A stretch of DNA of 64,000 nt from Sulfobacillus sp. (GCA_027343695.1 DAHWKJ010000081.1:1-64000), one strand, 5' to 3'. Shown: positions 9,166-18,399, numbered from the stretch's first letter. A program made the numbers and translations. Notes: generated by a model not told the origin, from the letters alone.

Positions 9166-9360
9166 CTACCGGTGCTGGAATTCGTTCATGATCGCGTCAA
9201 ACACGTGCCAAGCTTCTGCTGGCTTGGGCGCGTCGGTGTCCGGGTCGGCCATGGTGATTAGCGCTGTCCACAGGGCCCATCCCGGAGCACGCGTCCACGT
9301 CCCCTCATCCGCCGCCAGACACCGGCGGAACTCCTCTCCATCTAGGACCCTTAAACCCAT
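9166..9360 (-). pseudogene. C-terminal remnant of an APH-type phosphotransferase
   Basis: The 64-residue frame reads like the C-terminal end of an aminoglycoside/choline phosphotransferase: FRRCLAADEGTWTRAPGWAL, followed by WTALITM and a final helix ending with VFDAIMNEFQHR. Family members typically carry RGRGWALWKALI at this position. The ATP-binding and catalytic-loop halves that should precede it are absent: the upstream 160 bases on this strand do not encode HGD or DFG-like motifs. I therefore treat it as the leftover 3' end of a deleted gene. The assignment rests on a short motif. Confidence 0.45.
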
Positions 9361-9528
9361 GCAGTCGTTCTGAAGGCCTAATCCACCCGGTCTTGCACAA
9401 AACAGGCCACATTTGGTGAGATGAAGCCGAAGACCATCCGACCGCAGCTTACAAATTGCCGTTTCTTTTTTCGTTCTGTTATGAGAGACTCATGGCAAGG
9501 TTATCCACATTATGTAGGAGGGATATTG

Positions 9529-10347
9529 ATGGCAGATGTCGAACAGCCGAAGGACTTGCCCGAGGATGCACTCGTGCGCTTAGACACCCAATCGGGGCAT
9601 TATGTGTTTACCAGTGATTTATCCGTAAACGAATTTGTTCTAGTGGACGAAGCAGGCTTTGAGCCGTTAGGCATGGTGATGGGTTCATCGATTTACCATA
9701 TTGGCTATCAACAATCTAACTGGTCTAAAAATCAGGAAATGACTGTGTTATCTCAGGCAATGTATAATGCACGCGAGCTGGCTATGGCTCGAATGGAAGA
9801 GGAAGCCGACCAACTGAAGGCCGATGGGATCATTGGCGTGAGATTGGAAGTCAAGCATGCCGACTGGGGCCAACATTTGGCTGAATTTATCGCTATCGGT
9901 ACGGCGATTCGGGCCAAAGACGGCAGCAATCATCGCACGATCAAGGGGAAACCGTTTACGTCTGATTTGTCAGGCCAAGACTTTTGGACATTGATGCGCG
10001 CAGGATATCGCCCGGTGAGCCTCGTGATGGGAACTTGTGTGTACCACATTGCCCACCAAGGGCTAGCACAGTCCTTACGCCAAATGGGACAAAATCGAGA
10101 ACTCACCATCTACACCCAAGGACTGTATGATGCACGGGAGCGCGCCATGGAGCGCATGCAGACGGAAGCGGCTGAGCTGAAAGCCTTAGGCATTGTTGGG
10201 GTCCATCTACACGAACAAAGCCATCAATGGGGTGCGCATGTCATCGAGTTCTTCGCCATTGGTACCGGTGTGGTGAAATATGCTGAATCAAATCTGGCGA
10301 CTCCGGGTCTGGTGTTGTCGCTGACCGATTCCGGGAACGCATTCTAG
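9529..10347 (+). CDS. Tandem YbjQ-like (heavy-metal-binding domain) protein A
   Basis: This protein contains two copies of a YbjQ/UPF0145-like domain, approximately residues 20-135 and 140-265. Each copy has the same order of blocks: FTSDLSxxxF, a strand MGSSIYHI or MGTCVYHI, a helix with YxARExAMxRM, then LKxxGIxGVxLE and FxAIGTxx. The domain family forms ring-like oligomers and is named for presumed metal binding, but its biochemical role is unknown. The open frame begins at 9421, but GGAGGG at 9517-9522 is six bases before the ATG at 9529, giving 272 residues. A paralogue follows 16 bases downstream, so the two are co-transcribed. Confidence 0.75.
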   Translation: MADVEQPKDLPEDALVRLDTQSGHYVFTSDLSVNEFVLVDEAGFEPLGMVMGSSIYHIGYQQSNWSKNQEMTVLSQAMYNARELAMARMEEEADQLKADGIIGVRLEVKHADWGQHLAEFIAIGTAIRAKDGSNHRTIKGKPFTSDLSGQDFWTLMRAGYRPVSLVMGTCVYHIAHQGLAQSLRQMGQNRELTIYTQGLYDARERAMERMQTEAAELKALGIVGVHLHEQSHQWGAHVIEFFAIGTGVVKYAESNLATPGLVLSLTDSGNAF

Positions 10348-10363
10348 AGAGAGGGGGCTTCCC

Positions 10364-11371
10364 ATGCCGTGGTTTCGACGACCGCAAAATGATGCGAACA
10401 CGACTGGCCCCGACCCACTGGCCGGTAGAGGATTTGCCCAGTATGCGATGGAAGATGCGCAACAATGCCTACAGGACCAAGAGGCTTTAGAGCGCGGTAC
10501 CATTCCGGACAGTGCCAAGCGACGAGTCGAGCGCACTGTTAAGGGCGAGATGCCGTGGATGAGCACGCTATCTGTCCATGAACTCTTTCTCGGCGAGATC
10601 CTCCGAATCGAGCCCGTGGTCCAAGTGGCCGGGAGTTGTTACTACCATGCCTCGACTGACTCCCGTAATCGTGTGTACCTCGACAGCAACCTGGATGCGA
10701 CTAATCTGGTCCGAGCATATTATCAAGCGAAAGATATTTCCCTGGAACGGCTACGCGAAGAAGCTCGAGCAGCCGGTGCTCATGCCGTAATCGATGCGAA
10801 ATATCACTTTAAGCGTGAAGAAACGTTGGTGCATTTTAGCGTGGTGGGTACTGCAGTCCGGTTTCAGGGCCTTCGTAAGCCCCAACACCCCCTGGTGAGT
10901 ACCTTGAGCGCGGATGACTTTTACCGGCTGTGGCAGCGGGGATGGATGCCGATGAATATGGCCCTCGGTTACCACTGGCATTGTATGCCGGTTGGGTATC
11001 GAACTCGCTCTAGTACATTTAGTTGGTACAACCAAGAGGTGACCACAGTCACCGAGAAGCTAATGGAAACGCGTCGCCACGCGATGGACCGGATGCGCCA
11101 AGATGCAGCCCATGCAGGCCGCGCCGATGGGCTGGTAGGGGTGACGGTCGAGTCCAAGATTGAGGAGACGGAGATTATCTTTAGCCGCGGCGCAGGATGG
11201 GATTCAGGGGTCACCATTGATGGCACCTACTTTCCCTATGAAGCGAGTGGAATGGTGGAGGTTCCGGCCTTTAATACCGAGTTTTTTGCAACCGGAACCG
11301 CGGTGGCGCGTCTCTCGCAGTCTCCCTTAAAGGCGGATGAGATCCAGGCGGTACTGGGCGCACAAGGCTAA
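10364..11371 (+). CDS. Tandem YbjQ-like protein B (paralogue of the upstream gene)
   Basis: Paralogue of the preceding gene, again with two YbjQ-like domains, roughly residues 65-165 and 180-325 of 335. The block STLSVHELFLGEILRIEPV begins the first and STLSADDFYRLWQRGW begins the second; both end in a GTAV strand. The N-terminal 60 residues are extra: a short basic start, then a Q- and E-rich stretch that may be a coiled linker. The second domain also has an insertion of about 30 residues (SRGAGWDSG...FPYEASG). AGAGGGGG precedes the ATG by six bases. Function unknown; the duplication suggests a hetero-oligomer, which is inference. Confidence 0.7.
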   Translation: MPWFRRPQNDANTTGPDPLAGRGFAQYAMEDAQQCLQDQEALERGTIPDSAKRRVERTVKGEMPWMSTLSVHELFLGEILRIEPVVQVAGSCYYHASTDSRNRVYLDSNLDATNLVRAYYQAKDISLERLREEARAAGAHAVIDAKYHFKREETLVHFSVVGTAVRFQGLRKPQHPLVSTLSADDFYRLWQRGWMPMNMALGYHWHCMPVGYRTRSSTFSWYNQEVTTVTEKLMETRRHAMDRMRQDAAHAGRADGLVGVTVESKIEETEIIFSRGAGWDSGVTIDGTYFPYEASGMVEVPAFNTEFFATGTAVARLSQSPLKADEIQAVLGAQG

Positions 11372-11595
11372 AATTCCGGATTACTTTAATAAGATGCGAC
11401 GTGCCACGAGAGGGCGGTCTCCGTTCAGGGGACTTCCCTCGTCTGATCATAGTAAAAAAGGTCAGCTCACAGTATACTAATAGGAAAGACGCGGAAGACG
11501 GGAGAGCGATTACCGACGCCTCCTGATTTTCAGACTAAATTGTCTTTGTTTATTGCTGTCGTCGTGTGTGGCGAGAGCATTGAGGAGGTATCAAC
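11372..11595. other. Intergenic region before the aldehyde dehydrogenase cluster
   Basis: 224 bases without a gene. An imperfect stem-loop (about 11407-11437) brings a CGAGAGGG arm opposite CCCTCG, and a possible -10 hexamer TATACT lies at 11473-11478 without a good -35 box. The rest up to the GGAGG at 11584-11588 is likely a leader of about 100 bases for the catabolic cluster. I see no known riboswitch. Confidence 0.4.
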
Positions 11596-13068
11596 GTGCG
11601 TTTACATAACTACATAGACGGCAAATGGGTGGAACCTGAAGACGGGCGATATGAAAGCGATATTGACCCTGCCAATGGGGAGATTGTCGCGGAAGTTCCC
11701 CAATCAAACGCTAAGGATACCCAACGCGCTATTCAGGCGGCAAAAAAAGCGTTCGAGAGCTGGCGGAAAGTACCGGCTCCGAGACGCGGAGAACTGTTGT
11801 TCCGAGTCGGCGAATTGCTTAAAGCCCAGAAGGAAGACCTCGCCCAAGCGATGACTCGTGAGATGGGAAAAGTGCTCACCGAAGCACGTGGAGATGTGCA
11901 AGAAGGAATCGACATGGCGTTTTATATGGCTGGTGAGGGGCGTCGGAGCTTTGGGTATACGACACCGTCTGAGTTGCCCGATAAATTTGCTATGGCAACC
12001 CGCGACCCCATCGGTGTGGCGGGAATCATTACCCCATGGAACTTTCCAATGGCGATTCCTACGTGGAAAATATTCCCGGCGTTGGTGTGCGGGAACACGG
12101 TGGTGTTTAAGCCTGCCAGTGAGACGCCAGTTTTGGCATACCGATTGGTTAAAATTCTTGAGGAAGCGGGAATCCCTGCGGGTGTGGTCAACTTAGTGTT
12201 TGGGTCGGGACAGGACGTTGGTGAGGTCATCATTAACGATCCTGATGTCGCGTTGATTTCATTCACGGGATCCAACGAGACTGGGCGCCATGTGGCAGCC
12301 ACTGCGGGACAGCATTTGAAGCGCGTATCGTTGGAGTTGGGTGGTAAGAATGCGATTATCGTGCTCGACGATGCCGATCTTGAACTAGCCGTGGAGGGAA
12401 TCTTGTGGAGTGCATTTGGCACCACTGGCCAACGTTGCACGGCGTGCTCTCGACTGATTGTCCAGCGCGGAGTCTACGAGGAATTACGTGAGCGTCTCGC
12501 CACGCGGATTCGAGCGCTTAAGTTAGGACACGGGTTGGACGATGCAATTGATGTCGGACCATTAATTACGCAAAAGGCCTTGGATAAAGTGCATCGGTAT
12601 GTTGAGATTGGGCAGAAAGAAGGGGCACAACTTGTGGTGGGGGGCCATAAAGCAGAAACTACCGGCCTCCCAGGGCATTTCTATGAACCTACCCTATTCG
12701 CGGATGTGATGCCTGAGATGACGATCGCCAAAGAAGAGATTTTTGGTCCCGTTCTCTCAATGATTCCTGTGGCAGATCTGGAAGAAGCGGTACGGGTGAA
12801 TAATCAGGTGGTATACGGTCTAAGTTCTTCGATTTTTACCCAGGACGTGAATCGAGTATTCCAAGCTATCCGTGATTTGGCGACAGGGATTGTGTATATC
12901 AATGCGGGGACGACAGGCGCTGAAATCCATCTGCCGTTTGGAGGAACCCGTGGTACTGGCAACGGGCATCGAGAAGCCGGAACCGCGGCGCTGGACTTTT
13001 TCTCGGAATGGAAAGCAGTCTATGTCGATTACAGTGGCCGCCTACAACGAGCCCAGATTGACACCTGA
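11596..13068 (+). CDS. NAD(P)-dependent aldehyde dehydrogenase (semialdehyde type)
   Basis: This ALDH-superfamily enzyme oxidises an aldehyde to the acid. The ITPWNFPMAIP block near residue 148, the nucleotide-binding FTGSNETGRHV, the general-base glutamate in LELGGKNA near residue 253 and the nucleophilic cysteine in GTTGQRCTACSR near residue 287 are all present. At 490 residues it is a normal length. It opens a cluster ending in glutaryl-CoA dehydrogenase and containing two class III aminotransferases, so its likely substrate is glutarate semialdehyde made from 5-aminovalerate; succinate semialdehyde is an alternative. The start is GTG with GGAGG seven bases upstream. Confidence 0.88.
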   Translation: MRLHNYIDGKWVEPEDGRYESDIDPANGEIVAEVPQSNAKDTQRAIQAAKKAFESWRKVPAPRRGELLFRVGELLKAQKEDLAQAMTREMGKVLTEARGDVQEGIDMAFYMAGEGRRSFGYTTPSELPDKFAMATRDPIGVAGIITPWNFPMAIPTWKIFPALVCGNTVVFKPASETPVLAYRLVKILEEAGIPAGVVNLVFGSGQDVGEVIINDPDVALISFTGSNETGRHVAATAGQHLKRVSLELGGKNAIIVLDDADLELAVEGILWSAFGTTGQRCTACSRLIVQRGVYEELRERLATRIRALKLGHGLDDAIDVGPLITQKALDKVHRYVEIGQKEGAQLVVGGHKAETTGLPGHFYEPTLFADVMPEMTIAKEEIFGPVLSMIPVADLEEAVRVNNQVVYGLSSSIFTQDVNRVFQAIRDLATGIVYINAGTTGAEIHLPFGGTRGTGNGHREAGTAALDFFSEWKAVYVDYSGRLQRAQIDT

Positions 13069-13118
13069 GCGCTAAAGGACTCAAATAGCGCGCACTGAAA
13101 ACGGGGAGGGACTTATTG

Positions 13119-14474
13119 ATGACTACAGCAACCAAATATGTTTCCATAAAGACGGCAATTCCGGGTCCCAAGAGTCAAGCGGTTTTGGACCGTATCGACA
13201 AGGCGACGCCGAGGGCTGTTTCGATCTACGCACCCTTAGTAGCAGATCGGGCTCATGGCTCCATTTTGCACGATATCGACGGGAATACCTTTATCGATCT
13301 CACCGGAGGCGTAGGCGTCTTGAACGTGGGCCACACGCACGACAAGGTTCGGGCAGCCTTACATGAACAGGTGGACCGATTTTTACACACCGACTTCACG
13401 ATGATTCCCTATGAGAGCTATGTGCGGCTTGCCGAACGGCTTAATGCGCATTTTCCGGGTGGGGGACCGGCGACCACCGTGTTTTTCAATTCCGGTGCCG
13501 AGGCGGTCGAGAATGCCATTAAGATTGCGCGCGCCTATACCAAGCGCAAGGGTATTATTACGTTTGAGCGTGCATTTCACGGACGAACCTTAATGGCGAT
13601 GACGTTAACGAGTAAAGTTCATCCCTATAAGGCGGGCATGGGACCTTATGCTCCGGAAGTCTATCGGGTGCCGTTTCCCTACCCCTACCGATGTGAGTTT
13701 GGGCAAGGGAATCCGAATCACCAGTGTGCAGAGGCGTGTTATGCAGCGATCGAACGAGCACTGTTATTACAAGTCGCACCGGAGGATGTGGCCGCGGTCA
13801 TCGTTGAGCCGGTTCAAGGTGAAGGGGGATTCATCGTACCACCCCAGAGCTTTTTGCCATGGTTGCGGGAGTTTACTGAGAAGCACAACATTCTCCTTAT
13901 TGTGGACGAAGTGCAAACCGGATTCGGGCGCACTGGAACCTTCTTTGCGACCGAGCAGTCTGGCATTCGTCCTGACATTTTGACGATGGCTAAGTCTATC
14001 GCAGATGGAATTCCTCTGTCGGGCGTAATGGGACGACCGGAGGTTATGGACGGACCTGGCGACTCGCAAATTGGGGGCACTTATGTCGGAAATCCATTGG
14101 GAACGGTAGCTGGTAACGCCGTATTGGATGTGTTCGAAGAAGAACATCTTTTGGATCAGGCCAAGGCTCAAGGTGCACACCTCATGAAGCGACTCGAAAG
14201 CCTTTCTCAAGAACTGAAACAGATTGGGGACGTGCGTGGTCTTGGGGCGATGGTGGCGATCGAACTCGTCACGGATCGGACCACGAAAGAGCCGGATGCT
14301 GCCCTTGCAGAACGCGTGTTGCAAGGCTGCATGCAACGCGGGGTGTTGATGCTAAAAGCAGGAATTTACGGCAACGTCGTGAGATTTTTAGCGCCCCTCA
14401 ACACGCCATTGGATGTGCTGGATGAAGCAGTGGACATCTTGGCAGATGTCTTGCGCGCGGAGTCGGCCCACTAA
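13119..14474 (+). CDS. Class III aminotransferase (GabT-like, 4-aminobutyrate/5-aminovalerate)
   Basis: A PLP-dependent omega-amino acid aminotransferase. FNSGAEAVENAIKIAR near residue 125 binds the cofactor phosphate, FHGRT follows, IVEPVQGEGGF near residue 230 holds the region contacting the PLP ring, IVDEVQTGFGRTG carries the aspartate to the pyridine nitrogen, and the Schiff-base lysine is in TMAKSIADG near residue 287. It lies between a semialdehyde dehydrogenase and a CoA-transferase, which supports conversion of 5-aminovalerate (or GABA) to its semialdehyde. The TTG at 13116 is adjacent, but the ATG at 13119 is the natural start after GGGGAGGG. Confidence 0.88.
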   Translation: MTTATKYVSIKTAIPGPKSQAVLDRIDKATPRAVSIYAPLVADRAHGSILHDIDGNTFIDLTGGVGVLNVGHTHDKVRAALHEQVDRFLHTDFTMIPYESYVRLAERLNAHFPGGGPATTVFFNSGAEAVENAIKIARAYTKRKGIITFERAFHGRTLMAMTLTSKVHPYKAGMGPYAPEVYRVPFPYPYRCEFGQGNPNHQCAEACYAAIERALLLQVAPEDVAAVIVEPVQGEGGFIVPPQSFLPWLREFTEKHNILLIVDEVQTGFGRTGTFFATEQSGIRPDILTMAKSIADGIPLSGVMGRPEVMDGPGDSQIGGTYVGNPLGTVAGNAVLDVFEEEHLLDQAKAQGAHLMKRLESLSQELKQIGDVRGLGAMVAIELVTDRTTKEPDAALAERVLQGCMQRGVLMLKAGIYGNVVRFLAPLNTPLDVLDEAVDILADVLRAESAH

Positions 14475-14478
14475 ACTG

Positions 14479-15627
14479 GTGGAACACTTAGGCACGAGCT
14501 TAGAAGGTATACACGTTTTAGACCTGTCCAGAGTCTTGGCGGCACCCTATGCCACCATGGCTTTGGGAGAGCTTGGCGCAGAGGTCATCAAGATTGAGCG
14601 ACCGGGCACAGGCGATGAAACACGGCAGTGGGGTCCCCCTTTTTGGGGGGACCAGGCTGCCTATTTCTTATCGACGAATCGCAACAAACGGTCATGCGAG
14701 GCCGATCTGAGTACCCCTGAAGGGCAGGACTTGGTCAGGACCTTGGCCACGCAGTGGGCCGATATTGTCATTGAAAATTTCAAGCCTGGTACGTTACAGC
14801 GTTATCACTTGGCGTTGGCGGATCTTCGACAGGCTAATCCGCGTTTAATCACGGCGACGCTACGAGGCTACCCAGAGGGAGACGATCGCCCGGGGTATGA
14901 CTTTGTCATGCAAGCAGCCACAGGATTGATGTCTCTCACGGGACCAGTAGACCAGGAACCCTCCAAAGTCGGGATTGCGGTGGCGGATATTACGGCGGGG
15001 CTCTTTTTATTGTCAGGGGTCTTGGCCGCTCTCGTGACACGCTATGAAACCGGATTTGGTCAGCACGTTGGGGTATCCTTGTTTGATGCCCAATTGGCCT
15101 GGTGGGTTAATGTGGGAATGGCTCATTTGGTAACGGGCGATGCACCGCGAAGGTGGGGCAACGCGCATGCCCAATTGGCGCCCTACGAGACATTCGAGGC
15201 GTTAGACGGGCATCTTGCGCTCGCTGTCGGCAACGACCGTCAGTTTTTGGCCCTATGTCAGTTACTCGGCCACCCGGCGTGGGCGGTTAATCCGCTTTAT
15301 GCGACGAATCCGGCTCGGGTACGTCATCGGGAAAATCTTCACGCACTATTACAAGCAGAGATTGGACAAAACACCGTCGTGCACTGGGTCGAGGCCATGA
15401 GTCGTTGTGATGTGCCATCGGGACCCGTACGGACCGTGCCAGAAGCCCTCGCGTGGCGTGAACAGTTTTCGCCACCCATGCATGGGTGGGTCGAGGGCAT
15501 TCCACAAATGTTTTTACCCTGGCGGTTCTCGGCATCCACGGTGAAGCCGCATACCCCCCCACCCAGGCTAGGTGAGCATACTCAAGAAGTTTTAGCTCTG
15601 TACGAAAAATTGCGAAAGGACTCGTGA
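14479..15627 (+). CDS. Family III acyl-CoA transferase (CaiB/BaiF), probable glutarate CoA-transferase
   Basis: A class III CoA-transferase that moves CoA between acids through an aspartyl-CoA thioester intermediate. Family blocks seen are HVLDLSRVLAAPYATMAL at the N-terminus, GAEVIKIERPG, NRNKRS near residue 70, and the YDFVMQAATGLMSLTG region near residue 142, whose aspartate is the expected catalytic residue. The open frame runs back into the upstream gene, but the GTG at 14479, four bases after its stop, gives the standard N-terminus and 382 residues. Between the aminotransferase and glutaryl-CoA dehydrogenase, the most likely reaction is activation of glutarate to glutaryl-CoA, as in SUGCT-type enzymes. 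Confidence 0.85.
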   Translation: MEHLGTSLEGIHVLDLSRVLAAPYATMALGELGAEVIKIERPGTGDETRQWGPPFWGDQAAYFLSTNRNKRSCEADLSTPEGQDLVRTLATQWADIVIENFKPGTLQRYHLALADLRQANPRLITATLRGYPEGDDRPGYDFVMQAATGLMSLTGPVDQEPSKVGIAVADITAGLFLLSGVLAALVTRYETGFGQHVGVSLFDAQLAWWVNVGMAHLVTGDAPRRWGNAHAQLAPYETFEALDGHLALAVGNDRQFLALCQLLGHPAWAVNPLYATNPARVRHRENLHALLQAEIGQNTVVHWVEAMSRCDVPSGPVRTVPEALAWREQFSPPMHGWVEGIPQMFLPWRFSASTVKPHTPPPRLGEHTQEVLALYEKLRKDS

Positions 15628-15631
15628 CACA

Positions 15632-16816
15632 ATGGCCAGCACACAGAATTTAGGGCAACGGGTGGATGATTTTTACGGGTTGGAGCAACAATTTTCCTCT
15701 GATGAGATCCAAGTGCGTGACGCCGTGCGTCGCTTTGTCGATGCGGAGATACGGCCTCATGTGGGGGAGTGGTGGCAAGCGGGAGTGTTCCCCATCGAAC
15801 TGATACCCAAACTAGCAGAATTGGGCGTATTTGGTCCCACACTTCCTGAAAAATATGGGGGCGCGGAACTCTCGCCGGTGGCCTACGGACTTATGATGCA
15901 AGAACTGGAACGCGGAGACTCTGGCCTTCGGTCCTTTGCATCCGTGCAAAGTGGTTTGGCGATGTACGCGATTTATCGCTACGGGAGCGAGGAACAAAAG
16001 ACAACGTATCTGCCGGAAATGGCTCGTGGCCATATCATCGGGTGTTTTGGGCTGACTGAACCCGATGCGGGCTCCGATCCGGCGGCGATGCGCACGATAG
16101 CCAAGAGCGTCTCCGGGGGGGTGCGCATTACCGGGGTCAAGCGCTGGATTACTAATGGGAACCTGGCAAAAATAGCGATCGTGTGGGCGAAAGATGATGC
16201 AGGGACCATTCGCGGCTATATCGTCCCCACGAATACGGAGGGGTTTACGGCGAAGCATATCACTACGAAGGCATCCATGCGGATGTCGGTGACATCTGAG
16301 CTTTATTTGGACGATGTGTTCGTGCCCGATGACCACCGACTTCCGTTATCCAAAGGACTTGGGTCTCCACTAGGTTGCCTGACTCAGGCGCGTTACGGCA
16401 TTGCCTGGGGTACGGTCGGTGCCGCGCTCGACTGCCTGAATGAAGCCGCTGCGTATGCAAAAACCAGGATTGCGTTCGGTAGGCCTATTGCTGCGACGCA
16501 ACTGGTACAAGAACGCTTGGTGGACATGTTATCAATGACCGTTGACATGCAACTCAAAGCATTGCAATTAGGACGTCTTTATGGGTCTGGAACGATGCGC
16601 TACCCGCATGTGTCGTTAGCTAAACGGGATAATGCCCGGTCGGCGTTAGTGGTGGCCCGCATGGCGCGGGAGATTCTTGGCGGCAACGGGATCAGCGTAG
16701 ACTATGGGCCCATTCGTCATATGGCTAACCTCGAGACCGTGGATACCTACGAGGGCACCTACGAAGTCCACACCCTGATCGTGGGCCGCGATTTGGTGGA
16801 GGAAAACGCATTCTAG
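15632..16816 (+). CDS. gcdH: Glutaryl-CoA dehydrogenase
   Basis: An acyl-CoA dehydrogenase of the glutaryl-CoA subgroup, which oxidises and decarboxylates glutaryl-CoA to crotonyl-CoA with FAD. Subgroup-specific blocks are ELERGDSGLRSFASVQS near residue 90, containing the arginine that contacts the distal carboxylate, GCFGLTEPDAGSDPAAM near residue 130, ARYGIAWG near residue 250, and NLETVDTYEGTYEVH near residue 370, whose glutamate is the catalytic base. It has 394 residues. It begins five bases after the CoA-transferase, so substrate supply and use are encoded side by side. A non-decarboxylating variant cannot be excluded from sequence alone. Confidence 0.88.
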   Translation: MASTQNLGQRVDDFYGLEQQFSSDEIQVRDAVRRFVDAEIRPHVGEWWQAGVFPIELIPKLAELGVFGPTLPEKYGGAELSPVAYGLMMQELERGDSGLRSFASVQSGLAMYAIYRYGSEEQKTTYLPEMARGHIIGCFGLTEPDAGSDPAAMRTIAKSVSGGVRITGVKRWITNGNLAKIAIVWAKDDAGTIRGYIVPTNTEGFTAKHITTKASMRMSVTSELYLDDVFVPDDHRLPLSKGLGSPLGCLTQARYGIAWGTVGAALDCLNEAAAYAKTRIAFGRPIAATQLVQERLVDMLSMTVDMQLKALQLGRLYGSGTMRYPHVSLAKRDNARSALVVARMAREILGGNGISVDYGPIRHMANLETVDTYEGTYEVHTLIVGRDLVEENAF

Positions 16817-16841
16817 AGCGGCAGAAAGGTGAGGCACTTTA

Positions 16842-18155
16842 GTGGACAATCGGACCTGGTTGGAACGTAGGCAGAAGGTTGTGGCGAATGGAATCTCTTC
16901 GGCTTTTCCTGTATTCATTGATCGCGCTGAGGGGTGTTGGGTGACCGATGTCGAGGGGAATCGGTACTTGGATTTTATCGCGGGCATCGGGGTCCAAAGT
17001 TTAGGTCATAATCGGCCCGAAGTGGTGAAGGCGATTCAGACGGCAGCGTCATCTCTCATTCACACATCTTTCCACACCGTGATGTATCCTCGATATGTCA
17101 CAGTTGCAGAACGACTAGTAGCATTGACCCCCGGAGACATCGACAAACGGGTCCTTTTTGTGAATAGCGGGGCCGAGGCTATTGAAAATGCTTTTAAAAT
17201 TTCCCGACAGTATACCGGCCGTCCGGGCATCGTGAGTTTCACCAATGGGTTTCACGGTCGGACTTTTGGGGCGTTGACCGCCACGGACAAGAATCGCCCC
17301 TACAAAATAGGATTCGGGCCGTTTTTGCCCGATGTGTATCGATTGCCCTCTCCATATTGCTATCGGTGTCCGCTCAAAGGGTCTCCGAGCGAGTGCCATC
17401 AGCGGCACGTGGAGTCTGTAGAAGCGGCGTTAGTGGATACCATTGGCGTCGACCAGGTGGCGGCCTTCGTGATCGAACCGGTGCAAGGCGAGGGCGGATT
17501 CATTCCCATGCCCAACGAATTTTTGATAGGCCTGCGCCGCCTCTGCGATCAATACGGGATCTTATTAATTGATGACGAAATTCAAGCGGGCCTTGGCCGC
17601 ACGGGGAAGTTATGGGCCATCGAACACGCTGGAGTGGTGCCTGACCTTTTGGTTACCGCCAAGGCACTCGGAGGCGGCTTGCCACTTTCGGCTGTGGTGG
17701 GACGAGCTGAGATTCTGGACACGATTGCCAAGGGTAGCATCGGTAGCACCTACGGGGGCAATCCGGTGGCGCTGGCTGCTGCAGAAGCGGTCTTGGACCT
17801 GATGGTCCAAGAGAATGTGCCACAGCAAGCTATGGCCATCGGGGAAATCATGCAGCAGCACGCGATTCAATGGCAACGCAAGTTCTCTCAAATTGGGGAC
17901 GTGAGGGCACTAGGCGCGATGGTTGCGCTGGAATTTGTGCAGCCTGGGACCGAAGAGCCCGACAAAGACACCTGTCAAGCTGTGATTCAGGCAGCTTTTC
18001 GCCAGGGCCTGTTACTGACAAAGGCCGGATTGGAAGACAATGTGATTCGGCTCTTGCCTCCGTTGACAATTGGCCACGAAGCCTTAAGCGAAGGGCTTGG
18101 GCGTCTTGGAGCAGCTCTTGAGGAGATTTTGAGCCCCAAGTCAGTTAAGGCCTAA
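16842..18155 (+). CDS. Second class III aminotransferase (GabT-like)
   Basis: Paralogue of the aminotransferase two genes upstream, with the same motif order: FVNSGAEAIENAFKISR near residue 105, FHGRTFGALTATDKNR, VIEPVQGEGGFIPMP near residue 208, LIDDEIQAGLGRTG near residue 242 and the PLP lysine in TAKALGGGLPL near residue 270. Both paralogues carry the YRCP/YRCEF cysteine-containing loop near residue 170. Two such enzymes in one cluster suggest two amine donors or substrates, for example 5-aminovalerate and 4-aminobutyrate or lysine-derived amines. The start is GTG after AAAGGTGAGG. A strong terminator follows, closing the operon. Confidence 0.88.
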   Translation: MDNRTWLERRQKVVANGISSAFPVFIDRAEGCWVTDVEGNRYLDFIAGIGVQSLGHNRPEVVKAIQTAASSLIHTSFHTVMYPRYVTVAERLVALTPGDIDKRVLFVNSGAEAIENAFKISRQYTGRPGIVSFTNGFHGRTFGALTATDKNRPYKIGFGPFLPDVYRLPSPYCYRCPLKGSPSECHQRHVESVEAALVDTIGVDQVAAFVIEPVQGEGGFIPMPNEFLIGLRRLCDQYGILLIDDEIQAGLGRTGKLWAIEHAGVVPDLLVTAKALGGGLPLSAVVGRAEILDTIAKGSIGSTYGGNPVALAAAEAVLDLMVQENVPQQAMAIGEIMQQHAIQWQRKFSQIGDVRALGAMVALEFVQPGTEEPDKDTCQAVIQAAFRQGLLLTKAGLEDNVIRLLPPLTIGHEALSEGLGRLGAALEEILSPKSVKA

Positions 18156-18185
18156 GACGGCACCTGCAAAAGCGTAAGGAGCGGG

Positions 18186-18216
18186 CGAGTGTGGGTAGTC
18201 AACCTACACTCGTTTT
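18186..18216 (+). terminator. Rho-independent terminator of the glutarate cluster
   Basis: Arms 18186-18196 and 18202-18212 pair over 11 positions (one G-U) around a five-base loop, followed by TTTT at 18213-18216. It lies 30 bases after the stop of the last aminotransferase gene. Confidence 0.85.
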
Positions 18217-18399
18217 CGGCGTTTGATGCCAAGTGACCGCAGGTAACCGGAATGAATAGAGTAACGGGCCCTCATGGCGGTTCCTGGGTTCCCGGAATTA
18301 TCCTACACTAGGGGGAGGGGCACGACCTCAAGTACCACAACGAGAATTTTTTGGGTCGAGCTTCAGCGGTTGTGACGCCGGATGAACAAGAGGTGTAAC

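Noticed and set aside
13767-14336. A 189-codon minus-strand ORF opposite the first aminotransferase
   Set aside because: Shadow of a coding strand whose PLP motifs are unambiguous.
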